Shown here one piece after another: positions 9,119 to 17,723 of a stretch of DNA of 64,000 bases; the stretch's first letter is position 1, and the number at the start of each line of letters is the position of its first letter. Made by a program: the position numbers and the translations under genes. The stretch is from Paucibacter sp. B2R-40 (lineage in GTDB: Bacteria; Pseudomonadota; Gammaproteobacteria; Burkholderiales; Burkholderiaceae_C): the NCBI RefSeq assembly GCF_025717555.1, contig NZ_JAJIRP010000008.1, positions 62,001 through 126,000 of the forward strand, written 5' to 3'. The notes under the pieces were generated by a model. The model saw only the letters and a list, made by a program, of their open reading frames with translations, did no database searches and was not told the DNA's origin.

Positions 9119-10643
9119 CATCCAACAACGCCTGGAAGAAAAACGTGCCCAGGCTCGCCTCGGCGGCGGCGAGAAGCGCATCGCAGCGCAGCACGCCAAG
9201 GGCAAGCTGACCGCCCGCGAGCGCCTGGAGCTGCTGTTTGACGACGGCACTTTCGAGGAATGGGATATGTTTGTCGAGCATCGCTGCGTGGACTTCGGCA
9301 TGCAGGACAACAAGATCCCTGGTGACGGGGTGGTCACCGGTTACGGCATGATCAACGGCCGCCTGGCCTTCAGCTTCAGTCAGGATTTCACCGTGTTTGG
9401 CGGCGCCTTGAGCGAGTCGCATGCCGAGAAGATCTGCAAGGTGATGGATCAGGCGATGAAGGTCGGCGCCCCGGTGATTGGCCTCAACGACTCGGGCGGC
9501 GCGCGCATTCAGGAGGGCGTGGCGTCTCTTGGCGGCTATGCCGATGTGTTCCAGAAAAATGTGCTGGCCAGTGGCGTGATCCCGCAGATCAGCATGATCA
9601 TGGGGCCTTGCGCGGGTGGCGCGGTCTACTCGCCGGCGATGACGGACTTCATCTTCATGGTGAAGGATTCCAGCTATATGTTCGTCACCGGCCCCGAGGT
9701 GGTGAAGACGGTCACGCACGAGGAAGTGACGGCCGAGCAGCTGGGCGGTGCCGCCACGCACACATCAAAAAGTGGCGTGGCCGATTTGAGCTTCGAGAAC
9801 GACGTCGAGGCGATCCTGATGCTGCGCCGCTTCTTCAATTACTTGCCGCTGAACAACCGCGAAAAGGCGCCGACGCGGCCCAGCGGTGACCCCGGCAACC
9901 GGCTTGATCATTCGCTCGACACCTTGGTGCCTGACAACGCCAACAAGCCCTACGACATGAAGGAGCTGATCCAGAAGGTGGTCGACGACGGCGACTTCTT
10001 CGAGCTGCAGCCCGAGTATGCAAAGAACATCCTGACCGGCTTTGGCCGCATGGAGGGTCAGACGGTCGGCATCGTCGCCAACCAGCCGCTGGTCCTGGCC
10101 GGCTGCCTGGATATCAAGAGTTCCATCAAGGCGGCGCGCTTTGTGCGCTTTTGCGATGCCTTCAATATTCCGGTGATCACCTTTGTCGATGTGCCCGGCT
10201 TTATGCCCGGCACCAGCCAAGAGTACGGCGGCATCATCAAGCATGGCGCCAAGCTGCTGTACGCCTATGCCGAGTGCACGGTGCCCAAGGTGACGGTGAT
10301 CACCCGCAAGGCTTACGGCGGCGCCTACGACGTGATGAGCTCCAAGCATCTGCGCGGCGACGTCAACTTCGCCTGGCCTAACGCCGAAATCGCAGTGATG
10401 GGGGCCAAGGGCGCGGTCGAGATCATCTTCCGTGAAGACAAGGGCGACCCGGAGAAGTTGGCCGCCAAAGAAGCCGAGTACAAGGCCCGCTTTGCCAACC
10501 CCTTTGTCGCAGGAGCGCGTGGTTTTATCGACGACGTGATTCAGCCGCATGAAACCCGCAAGCGCATTTGCCGCAGCCTGGTGATGCTCAAGGACAAGAA
10601 GCTGGAGAACCCGTGGCGCAAGCACGGCAATATCCCGCTGTGA
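9111..10643 (+). CDS. pccB: Propionyl-CoA carboxylase beta subunit (carboxyltransferase)
   Basis: The 510-residue carboxyltransferase half transfers carboxyl from carboxybiotin to propionyl-CoA, giving (S)-methylmalonyl-CoA. Both crotonase-like halves are present. The oxyanion-hole segments are [15 protein letters not shown] with [14 protein letters not shown] in the first half, and the [19 protein letters not shown] and [11 protein letters not shown] segments in the second. Length is normal for bacterial PccB. It overlaps meaB upstream and the next small gene downstream. Confidence 0.96.
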   Translation: MHDIQQRLEEKRAQARLGGGEKRIAAQHAKGKLTARERLELLFDDGTFEEWDMFVEHRCVDFGMQDNKIPGDGVVTGYGMINGRLAFSFSQDFTVFGGALSESHAEKICKVMDQAMKVGAPVIGLNDSGGARIQEGVASLGGYADVFQKNVLASGVIPQISMIMGPCAGGAVYSPAMTDFIFMVKDSSYMFVTGPEVVKTVTHEEVTAEQLGGAATHTSKSGVADLSFENDVEAILMLRRFFNYLPLNNREKAPTRPSGDPGNRLDHSLDTLVPDNANKPYDMKELIQKVVDDGDFFELQPEYAKNILTGFGRMEGQTVGIVANQPLVLAGCLDIKSSIKAARFVRFCDAFNIPVITFVDVPGFMPGTSQEYGGIIKHGAKLLYAYAECTVPKVTVITRKAYGGAYDVMSSKHLRGDVNFAWPNAEIAVMGAKGAVEIIFREDKGDPEKLAAKEAEYKARFANPFVAGARGFIDDVIQPHETRKRICRSLVMLKDKKLENPWRKHGNIPL

Positions 10644-11113
10644 GAGCTTGGTTGCTGGCTTTGGCTGTGATCGCCGCACCTGCTTGGGCTCAGAAAAAGG
10701 CCGCTGAATGCGTGGCCGAGCATGAGTCGGCTGGCGAGCAGGGCAGGGCCGGCGCACCCGACTCGGATGCCGCTGACGCTCGGGGCAAGCAAGAAGCCAT
10801 GGCCGCGTTCGAGCGCTGTGCATTGCGGCACTACGGGCCTAGTAGCGAGCCGCGCATCGAAGCCTGTGAAGCCGATTTGTTCAGCCTGCCGGTGATTTTG
10901 CTATTCCGAGTGGATGGGCAGTCACGTGTGGCGGCACTTGCTGATTTGAAGCGTGAAGACGCGCATGAAGACGGCCGGGCGAGAGCGATGTTGGAGTTTG
11001 CCTATCAGGGTCGCGGACCGGCCAAGGACCAGGGGCCTCACTGGATGGCCGAGCGTGTCAGTGAATGGACCGATCGCTGCCTGTCGGGGCGGCTGCGGTT
11101 TTCTCAGAATTGA
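10640..11113 (+). CDS. Small exported protein of unknown function inside the pcc operon
   Basis: The GTG at 10640 overlaps the pccB stop and gives a 157-residue protein. Its first 18 residues look like a cleaved signal peptide ([18 protein letters not shown]), which sets the start. The mature part has four cysteines (ECVAEHE, ERCAL, EACEADL, DRCL) that could form two periplasmic disulfides, and is rich in Glu, Ala and Arg. I recognise no domain. Its place between the two carboxylase subunit genes is odd for an exported protein. Confidence 0.75.
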   Translation: MRAWLLALAVIAAPAWAQKKAAECVAEHESAGEQGRAGAPDSDAADARGKQEAMAAFERCALRHYGPSSEPRIEACEADLFSLPVILLFRVDGQSRVAALADLKREDAHEDGRARAMLEFAYQGRGPAKDQGPHWMAERVSEWTDRCLSGRLRFSQN

Positions 11114-11128
11114 AGCGGGAGTTCAAGC

Positions 11129-13178
11129 ATGTTTGACAAAATTTTGATTGCGAATCGGGGCGAGATTGCCTGCCGAGTCATCAAGACGGCCCGCAAGATG
11201 GGCATCAAGACGGTTGCGGTCTACTCGGAGGCCGACAAGGACGCACTGCATGTCGAGCTGGCCGATGAGGCCGTGCTCTTGGGCCCAGCGCCCAGTCGCG
11301 AGTCCTATCTGGTGGCGGACAAGATCATTGCCGCCGCGCTGCAGACCGGCGCGCAAGCGATTCACCCCGGCTACGGTTTCTTAAGCGAGAACGAAGACTT
11401 CGCCCGCCGGGTTGAAGAGGCCGGCATCGCTTTCATCGGCCCCAAGGCGCACTCGATCGCGGCGATGGGCGACAAGATCGCTTCCAAAAAGCTGGCCAAT
11501 GCGGCGCAGGTCAACACCATTCCCGGCCACAACGAGCCGATTCTGTCTGCCGAAGAAGCGGTGACCATCGCGGCCGGCATCGGCTATCCGGTCATGATCA
11601 AGGCCAGCGCCGGTGGCGGCGGCAAGGGCCTGCGCGTTGCCTTCAATGACAAGGAATGTTTCGAGGGATTCACCAGCTGCCGCAATGAGGCGCGCAACAG
11701 CTTCGGCGACGACCGCGTCTTCATGGAGAAATTCGTCGAGGAGCCGCGCCATATTGAGATTCAGGTCCTCGGCGACAGCCAGGGCAACGTGCTCTATCTG
11801 TGGGAGCGCGAATGCTCGATCCAGCGCCGCCACCAGAAGGTGATCGAAGAAGCGCCGTCGCCCTTCATCAGCGATGCGACGCGCAAGGCCATGGGTGAGC
11901 AGGCGGTCGCCTTGGCGAAAGCAGTCAAATACCAAAGCGCCGGCACGGTCGAGTTCGTGGTCGGCAAGGACCAGAGTTTTTACTTTTTGGAGATGAACAC
12001 CCGGCTGCAGGTCGAACACCCTGTGACCGAATGCATCACCGGGCTGGATCTGGTCGAGCAGATGATCCGCGTTGCCGCCGGTGAGTCCTTGGCCTTCACG
12101 CAGGCCGATCTGAAGCGCGACGGCTGGGCGATTGAATGCCGCATCAATGCCGAGGATCCGTTCCGCAACTTCCTGCCGTCGACTGGCCGGCTGGTCAAAT
12201 ACCAGCCGCCGGTTGCGACGATGGAATCCGCCGATCCGGCGCGTTATGGTGTGCGCGTGGACACCGGCGTGGTCGAGGGCGGCGAGATCCCGATGTTCTA
12301 CGACTCGATGATCGCCAAGCTGATCGTCCATGGCCGCGACCGCGCGGAGGCCATCGCCAAAATGCGTGAGGCGCTGAATGGCTTTGTGATCCGCGGCATC
12401 TCCAGCAACATCCCTTTTCAATCGGCGCTGCTGGCGCATGCGGACTTCCAGAGCGGTAACTTCAACACCGGCTTCATCGCCCAGCATTACGCGGCCGGCT
12501 TCCGGGCTGAGGACGTGCCACATGAGGACCCGCTATTCTTGGTCGCGCTGGCCGGTTTCATTCGCCGCAAGGCGCGCGAGCGCGAGGCCGGCATCACCGG
12601 CCAGCTGCCCGGCCATGAGGTGAAGATCGAGCACGACTATGTGGCCCTGGTTTCGGAAGGCGCGGCCGGCGAGCAAACTCGCCACGAGCTGCATATCTCT
12701 GAGTTTGTCGGCCATCTGGGCGAAGCACTGGTGCGAGTCGGCGAGCAGAGCTTCCGCATCGTCTGCAACTCGCGCTTGAACGATATTCGGCTCACTGGCA
12801 CGGTCAACGGTGAGCCCTTTGTGGCTCAGGCCGAGCGCGGAGCGCCCAGGCAGCCCTTGGCCTATCGGCTGCAGCACAACGGTTATGCCATCGTGGTCAA
12901 TGTCTTGTCGCCGCGCGCGGCAGAGCTGCAGGCCTTGATGCCGTTCAAGGCGCCACCCGATACCAGCAAGTTCCTGCTCTCGCCGATGCCGGGTTTGCTG
13001 GTGCAAATCGCGGCTGAGCCGGGACAAGTCGTGCAAGCCGGCGAGCGCTTGGCCGTGATCGAGGCCATGAAGATGGAGAACATTCTCTTGGCCACGCAAG
13101 ACGATCAAGATCGTCGAAGTGCTGGCCAAAGTAGGTGAAAGCCTGGCGGTGGATCAGCTGATTCTGAGGTTTGAATGA
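11129..13178 (+). pseudogene. pccA: Propionyl-CoA carboxylase alpha subunit (biotin carboxylase/BCCP), 3'-frameshifted
   Basis: The biotin carboxylase part is complete (KILIANRGEIACRVI start, ASAGGGGKG ATP-grasp loop, MNTRLQVEHPVTE), and the biotin attachment site EAMKMEN is present. The first frame runs to a stop at 13138, giving 669 residues with an abnormal tail after ATQD. From 13101 a different frame encodes the expected end of the biotinyl domain (TIKIVEVLAKVGESLAVDQL...) and stops at 13178. That stop overlaps the next gene's ATG. The shift needs two (or five) missing bases near 13098-13106. As written, the biotinyl domain lacks its last strands and may not fold. Sequencing error or a real lesion cannot be separated here. 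Confidence 0.85.
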
Positions 13179-13645
13179 TGACTGCGCTGAAGCCCTACCG
13201 CATCCTCGGTATCCAGCAGATCGCCATCGGCGGGCCCGATAAACAGGCCTTGCGCAAGCTTTGGGTCGATGTGCTGGGCCTGACCGTCACCGGCAACTTT
13301 GTGTCTGAACGCGAGAACGTCGATGAGGACATCTGCGCGATCGGCAGCGGGCCGCACAAGATCGAGGTCGATCTGATGCAGCCGCTGGACCCGGACAAAA
13401 AGCCCGCCGTGCACACCACGCCTCTCAATCATGTGGGCCTGTGGGTCGATGACCTCATCAAGGCCGTCGAATGGATGACAGCGAACGGGGTGCGCTTCGC
13501 ACCCGGCGGCATCCGCAAGGGCGCGGCCGGTTTCGACATTTGCTTCATCCACCCCAAGAGCAACGCCGAGTTCCCGATCGCCGGAGAGGGCGTGCTGATC
13601 GAGTTGGTGCAAGCGCCGGCCGAGGTGATCGCAGCACTTGCCTAG
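13175..13645 (+). CDS. VOC-family protein, probable methylmalonyl-CoA epimerase
   Basis: The 156-residue protein has two beta-alpha-beta-beta-beta modules of the vicinal oxygen chelate fold. Its C-terminal half resembles methylmalonyl-CoA epimerases: [11 protein letters not shown] (metal His), FIHPKS, and [10 protein letters not shown] (metal/catalytic Glu). The first metal ligand, normally His in a DHVA-type motif, reads QQIA. It closes the propionyl-CoA operon with an ATGA overlap. The pathway needs an epimerase between carboxylase (S) and mutase (R), which supports this role. A general glyoxalase-like function is the alternative. Confidence 0.78.
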   Translation: MMTALKPYRILGIQQIAIGGPDKQALRKLWVDVLGLTVTGNFVSERENVDEDICAIGSGPHKIEVDLMQPLDPDKKPAVHTTPLNHVGLWVDDLIKAVEWMTANGVRFAPGGIRKGAAGFDICFIHPKSNAEFPIAGEGVLIELVQAPAEVIAALA

Positions 13646-13651
13646 GACGCA

Positions 13652-14452
13652 TTAGTCCACCGATTTCATCAGGTGCGACACCTGCGCCTTGAACTCCGGC
13701 GACTCCCGCAGCTTGCCTTGCAGGCGCCAGACTTCGCGGGCCGTTTGGCCATGTTTTGCGAAGAAGGGCTTGGAGAAGATCGTGTAGTAGGCCTTCTCCA
13801 CCAGCGGCGGCGCGACGCGCTCGACCTTGGCTTGTAGGCTGGGCACTGCGGCCAGCGAGTTGTCGGCCTCGGTGGTCTGCAGGGCCGCCGCGATATAGCG
13901 ACCGGACGCGACCCGGCCCAGCAATTCATCGGCGGTGGGTGAGCTGTCCTCGACCTTGGCGCCCAACTGCTTGAGCAGGGCGACGATGGAAAAGCCAGTT
14001 TGTGCGCCAACCGTTCCGTTGGCCGTCAGCGCCTTGCCATCCCAGCCCACGGCGGCGCCCTTGGTCTTGTAAAGCGCATAGGTGGCGCGGTACATGCGTT
14101 TGGTGGCGTCGGCCTCGCCGTCGAGCTTGAGCGGGTATTGCGCAAACTCGGCCCGTTCGGCACTGAAGCTGGCATTCATCGCGCCGTCGACCTTGCCGGC
14201 CTTGAGCTCGGCCAGGCATTGCTTCCAGGGCATGGGCATCAGTTTGACGGGAATGCCCAGCTGCTTTTCAAGCTGGGCCATCATGATCTGGCTGTAGCCA
14301 GGCTTGTCCTTGAGCAGCCAGGGGAAGGCGTCTTCATTCTCATGGCAGATATGGATGGACTCGGGGTTGGCCTGGGCCAGGGCGCTGCCGCCGTTGAAGA
14401 TCATCAGGAGACCGCTGAGCAGCCAAGGGGATGAGAAAGAACTCTTGCGCAT
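13652..14452 (-). CDS. Periplasmic solute-binding protein (amino acid type, SBP_bac_3-like)
   Basis: The 266-residue protein begins with a signal peptide ending in GGSALAQA. The mature part follows the type II periplasmic-binding fold: a first lobe (HICHENEDAFPWLL...PGYSQIMMAQLEKQLGIPVKL) and a second with hinge segments. No permease or ATPase gene is next to it, so it is an orphan binding or sensory protein. It is monocistronic and converges with the propionyl-CoA operon. The ligand is unknown; polar amino acids are the usual choice for this family. Confidence 0.85.
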   Translation of the reverse strand: MRKSSFSSPWLLSGLLMIFNGGSALAQANPESIHICHENEDAFPWLLKDKPGYSQIMMAQLEKQLGIPVKLMPMPWKQCLAELKAGKVDGAMNASFSAERAEFAQYPLKLDGEADATKRMYRATYALYKTKGAAVGWDGKALTANGTVGAQTGFSIVALLKQLGAKVEDSSPTADELLGRVASGRYIAAALQTTEADNSLAAVPSLQAKVERVAPPLVEKAYYTIFSKPFFAKHGQTAREVWRLQGKLRESPEFKAQVSHLMKSVD

Positions 14453-14682
14453 GGTGTCGTGCCTTTTTTGCAGGTTTGTCAGGTGGTCTGGCGGCCTTTT
14501 GCGGGAGGCCTTGGTCGACCAGCATAGTCCTCAGCAAGGCTGCTGAGTGTCTTTGCTGCGCCGCCTTTTGGCCATTGATCAGGCTTTGTTAGACAGCGCG
14601 AATGGTGGTGCGTCACGCTGATAGAGTCGGACCCGGACGCCGCCCATCAAAAGCAAGCCTAGGACTGAGTGAGTAAAAAATC

Positions 14683-15099
14683 TTGACCGCAACACCCAGC
14701 CAAGCCGATATGGCCGCCTTCCTGGCCGCAAACTTTCCGCAGACTAAATGCACAGTCGAAGCCGTGTCATCCGCCGGCACGGCTACTGTCAGGCACCCGG
14801 TGACTCATGCCGAGTTACGCCCCGGCGGTACGGTATCGGGGCCGGTGCTGATGACAGTGGCAGATGTGGCCCTGTACGTGGCTTTGCTGGGCCAGATCGG
14901 TCTCAAGCCGCTGGCCGTCACGACCAGCCTCAATATCAATTTCCTGCGCAAACCGGCCGCTGACAAAGACATCATTGGGGTCTGCCGGATGAAGAAGGTT
15001 GGCCGCACGCTGGCGGTCGGTGAGGTGGACTTGTTCTCCGAAGGCGAGGCCGAGCCGGTCGCGCATGCGGTGGGCACCTATGCAATTCCGCAGCGCTGA
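14683..15099 (+). CDS. PaaI-family hotdog thioesterase
   Basis: The 138-residue protein has the single hotdog domain of PaaI-type acyl-CoA thioesterases. It includes the central helix region GGTVSGPVLMTVADVALYVAL, where the catalytic acidic residue lies, and the strand TTSLNINFLRKP. The start TTG at 14683 gives the normal N terminus; an in-frame ATG nine codons later is possible. It converges with the patatin gene. The acyl-CoA substrate is not evident. Confidence 0.88.
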   Translation: MTATPSQADMAAFLAANFPQTKCTVEAVSSAGTATVRHPVTHAELRPGGTVSGPVLMTVADVALYVALLGQIGLKPLAVTTSLNINFLRKPAADKDIIGVCRMKKVGRTLAVGEVDLFSEGEAEPVAHAVGTYAIPQR

Positions 15100-15148
15100 G
15101 CTGTGGGTTTGCAGCGCCGCTTTGAAGTGCCCCTTAAACGGCCGATTT

Positions 15149-16216
15149 TTACAAAAACTCTTGCCTGATATCGACCGAGGACTCGACCCCGACCTTGGCG
15201 AAATGTTCGTCCAGCCAAGCGCAAGCCTGCTGTCGCCCGGCGTCGCGCAATTCGGTCAGATAGGGCCAGGCAGTGGCTATCTTGCTTTCCACCGCTTGAG
15301 CGGCCATCAACTCGTCGCAGCGGATCGAATGAATGCGCATGCGGCGGGCATCCTCGGGCTGCAGCTTGCCGCGGTCGATCAGGCCGGTGACGAAGGCGAT
15401 CGCGCGCATCTCGCGCATCAGTGAAGAGTTGAAGCTGATCTCGTTCACCCGGTTGGCAATTTCGGCCGAGCTGCGCGGCACGCCCCGGCGCAGGATGGGG
15501 TTGACGTGGACGATCAAGACATCGGCCGCCACGCTCTCGTAAATCAGCGGGAAGATTGCCGGGTTGCCCATATAGCCGCCGTCCCAGAAATGCTCGCCGC
15601 CAATTTCAACGGCCTGAAACAGCGTCGGCAAACAAGCGCTGGCCAGCACCGCATCGACGCCGATCTCCGGCCCGCTGAAGACGCGGATCTTGCCGGTCTC
15701 GACATTGGTGGCGCTCAGGAATAGCTTGACGGGAGAGTCCCGCCTCAGGGCTTCAAAGTCAATCTGGCTTTGCACAATCTGGCGCAGCGGATTCAGATTG
15801 AGCGGGTTGAGTTGGTAGGGCGAAAACATCTGCAACATCGCCGCAGCCCAGGCATGCGGCGGTGACCAGGTGGTTTGTGCCGACTGCTGAACGCCATGCA
15901 TAAACGCATCCAGCCAAGGCGGCTGCAAGGGGTGAAGTCGGCCGGCATCGGCAACCGCGCGCCATAAATCGGTCAAAGCCTGGCGGGCACCGTCCACGGG
16001 ATTCTTGCCGCCCTTGCGCAAGCCATCCGCCAGCGCCACCGCATTGAGGCTGCCGGCACTGGTGGCGCTGATGGCCTCAGTCTGCAAGCGTCCATCTTCC
16101 AGCAAGGCATCCAGCACGCCCCAGGTGAAGGCGCCGTGCGAGCCGCCACCTTGCAGCGCCAGGTTGATGGCTTTGATGGAATTGCTGCCGGGGACAGACT
16201 TGCGAACTGTGGCCAT
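15149..16216 (-). CDS. Patatin-like phospholipase
   Basis: The 355-residue protein has the patatin fold: glycine-rich oxyanion segment LALQGGGSHGAFTWG near residue 18, nucleophile elbow ATSAGSLNA (Ser of the Ser-Asp dyad), and the dyad Asp in WDGGYMGNPA. No signal peptide or membrane segment is seen, so it is probably cytoplasmic. Patatins of Burkholderiales act on phospholipids or, in some cases, sit on PHA granules; the choice is open here. It stands alone with about 165 bases to the divergent RDD gene. Confidence 0.9.
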   Translation of the reverse strand: MATVRKSVPGSNSIKAINLALQGGGSHGAFTWGVLDALLEDGRLQTEAISATSAGSLNAVALADGLRKGGKNPVDGARQALTDLWRAVADAGRLHPLQPPWLDAFMHGVQQSAQTTWSPPHAWAAAMLQMFSPYQLNPLNLNPLRQIVQSQIDFEALRRDSPVKLFLSATNVETGKIRVFSGPEIGVDAVLASACLPTLFQAVEIGGEHFWDGGYMGNPAIFPLIYESVAADVLIVHVNPILRRGVPRSSAEIANRVNEISFNSSLMREMRAIAFVTGLIDRGKLQPEDARRMRIHSIRCDELMAAQAVESKIATAWPYLTELRDAGRQQACAWLDEHFAKVGVESSVDIRQEFL

Positions 16217-16380
16217 GGATGACGCTCCAGGGGCCTGCGGCCAGGCCCAGTACGGCGAGTATGCCTCCAGTGCGCTTACTTGGGCGATGTCATTGAACTG
16301 TAGCGTTACGTCCGTGCTTGAGCGGGTCTGAATTAGCGCCGTTGATCGCTAAGATAGGCTTGTCTACCTGCCCCAAACTC

Positions 16381-17373
16381 ATGACTGACAGACCAAAAGA
16401 AGTGCCTGAACTTGCCGCCCCGGCCGCGAAATTTGACCCGCGTGCCTGGGTCACACCGGATGATCTGAACGTGGCGCCTGGCTTGCTGGGCCTGCCTTTG
16501 GCGACGCCGCGTCAGCGCCTGTTCGCCATGGCCGCCGACTTGGCCTTGCTGGCCGTGGCCAATCAGCTGGGGAATTTCTGGCTGCTCCTGGCCGCTGGCT
16601 TGGCGCTCTGGCTGTGGCTGCGTCAGCACAGGCCGGAGGTGTTCGGTCAATCTCGCTGGTTTGGCCGCAGATCGGCGCAGCGGCCTCGTCCTTGGGCCTG
16701 GGGGCTGGTGGCAGTTTTTTTTGCGGCGGGCTTGATGCAGGCTTGGCAGGGGCAAAGTCAAACGGACGAGAGCGCCGCCGTGGCGGCGGCCGAGCCGGCT
16801 GCTTCTGGCAGCTTGCGCAGCGCTGCCGCAGAAGTTGACGCAGACGATGGCGCGGAAGCTGCCGCAGTTGGTGCTGCAAATTTGGCAAATGCTGCGGCGA
16901 GTGGTGCCGAGCCAAAGCCAAAAGACAAAAGCCTTGCCAAGTCAGAGGCGCATGACCGCGTACTGGCCCGCCGCATCGAGCGCCTGGAGGCCCAGCTTGA
17001 GCGCGCAAGGGCGCCGGCCTTCTATGCGCTGCGCGACGAGTTCAATTACTGGGTTGACAAGATCGGGCTGAGCTATTTTTGGGCAGCGGTCTATTTCACC
17101 TTGTTGCCGATTGTCTGGCCGGGTCAGACGCCGGGCAAGCGGGTCATGGGTTTGCAGGTGATTGAGCTGACGGGCAAGCGTCTCACGCCCTTGATTCTTT
17201 TCAAGCGCTTTGGCGGCTATGCGGCGGGCCTGGCCACCGGCGGCACCGGCTTTGTGCAGCTGATTTGGGACAGCAATCGGCAGGCGATTCAAGACAAGAC
17301 CGCGCACACGGTCGTCATCAATGCACGCAGCTCGGCACGCTTGAGCGAGTTGCTGGCGCAAGGTCAGTCGTGA
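16381..17373 (+). CDS. RDD-family integral membrane protein
   Basis: The protein of about 330 residues has two or three hydrophobic segments in the first 130 residues. An Ala/Glu-rich linker with a short coiled coil (about 135-215) follows, and then the RDD membrane domain with the signature PGKRVMGLQVIEL. RDD proteins are often Na+/H+ antiporter-like or of unknown transport role. I chose ATG 16381; a TTG at 16318 would add 21 residues without family support. The stop is followed at once by the broken merR gene. Confidence 0.85.
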   Translation: MTDRPKEVPELAAPAAKFDPRAWVTPDDLNVAPGLLGLPLATPRQRLFAMAADLALLAVANQLGNFWLLLAAGLALWLWLRQHRPEVFGQSRWFGRRSAQRPRPWAWGLVAVFFAAGLMQAWQGQSQTDESAAVAAAEPAASGSLRSAAAEVDADDGAEAAAVGAANLANAAASGAEPKPKDKSLAKSEAHDRVLARRIERLEAQLERARAPAFYALRDEFNYWVDKIGLSYFWAAVYFTLLPIVWPGQTPGKRVMGLQVIELTGKRLTPLILFKRFGGYAAGLATGGTGFVQLIWDSNRQAIQDKTAHTVVINARSSARLSELLAQGQS

Positions 17374-17384
17374 GTGGCCGTGGC

Positions 17385-17714
17385 TTGCACATAGGCGCGC
17401 TTGCTCGCTTGACCAGGGCTTTGCCGAAGCCTTTGCGCTTGTAGGAGACATTGGGCTTGCTGCCGAGGCCGCGCCGCAGCGGCGCCTACCGCATGTATAA
17501 GCAGGAGCATGGGGATGCGGTGATGTTGATCCGTCAGGCGCAGAGTTTGGGTTTCAGGCTGATGGATCTGCGGTCGCAGGCCAGGCTGGAGCTGGGCGTG
17601 TTTTTCGGCATCAAGCCAATGCGCATCTGCGAGCTCGGGCCGGTCCTGCAAAGCTCGCAGGCGCAGCGTGCAAAGTGGTTGGAGCAAGCCGCCAAGCTGG
17701 CGGCGGCGGCTTGA
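17385..17714 (+). pseudogene. Broken MerR-family regulator gene
   Basis: Reading from TTG 17385, the frame begins HIGALARLTRALPKPLRL, reaches TAG at 17442-17444, and continues ETLGLLPRPRRSGAYRMY. In MerR proteins this junction normally reads as a TLRYYE-like motif, so the TAG replaces the second tyrosine codon of the DNA-binding wing. Downstream the frame stays open for 90 codons with the MerR helix IRQAQSLGFRL. The family dimerisation and sensor tail is short. Either a nonsense mutation killed the gene or a short restart product (TTG 17451) remains without a complete HTH. Confidence 0.75.
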
Positions 17715-17723
17715 AGACCGGGC

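Noticed and set aside
17364-17687. A 107-codon minus-strand frame
   Set aside because: It is antisense to the merR remnant; the MerR-like match on the plus strand is far better.
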